Shown here: in pieces, positions 52,870 to 52,876 of the stretch
Position numbering within the stretch: the stretch's first letter is position 1
Layout of the letters: each line of letters opens with the position of its first letter
Assembly: GCA_003696905.1 (NCBI GenBank)
Contig: RFHJ01000206.1
Location: 1-52,876, forward strand
Source of the DNA: Gammaproteobacteria bacterium
GTDB lineage: Bacteria; Pseudomonadota; Gammaproteobacteria; Chromatiales; Chromatiaceae
Direction: 5' to 3'
Length of the DNA stretch: 52,876 nt
Notes under the pieces: model-generated
Database searches by the model: none
Told to the model about the DNA's origin: nothing
Seen by the model: only the letters and a program-made list of their open reading frames with translations
Program-made: the position numbers and the translations under genes

Positions 52870-52876
52870 ATCATCC

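Overview
The window reads as a high-GC gammaproteobacterial chromosome segment, probably from a sulfur-oxidising, denitrifying lineage (inference from gene content). It opens inside a nitrous-oxide-reductase (nos) accessory cluster: NapG/NosG-like, NapH/NosH-like, NosF, NosL, NosY, a Met-containing periplasmic protein, a pentapeptide-repeat protein, and a ZnuA-like/SCO1 fusion. A diheme cytochrome c gene follows, with a perfect FNR-type box upstream. Next comes an origin-proximal housekeeping block (parAB, atpIBEFHAGDC, slyD, glmU, glmS), then mixed housekeeping genes (UPF0149, SH3 protein, FNR-type reductase, SDR, orphan ParA, lysA, lptM, esterase, cyaA, GGDEF-like, MazG-like). A sulfur-globule-like protein gene lies convergent with a cytochrome c' that carries an unusual N-terminus. 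After that come argH, algZ/algR, a DUF1538-DUF1538-PII-like-CBS operon, hemB, aroE, tlpA, a GT-C-like membrane protein, a cysteine-less DsrC/TusE-like protein, gamma-CA, lemA with an apparently frameshifted GIDE/EF-hand partner, prlC and a PEP-CTERM protein. The most interesting items are: (1) the ZnuA-SCO1 fusion in which all three expected His metal ligands are replaced by aromatic residues; (2) the paired DUF1538 + PII-like + CBS operon; (3) the sulfur-globule-like / cytochrome c' convergent pair; (4) the DsrC-like protein lacking its redox cysteines; (5) a dense island of inverted repeats at about 32.6-32.9 kb and a dispersed REP-like repeat at 7.1 and 52.85 kb. Family assignments come from reading motifs by eye; no database search was run.
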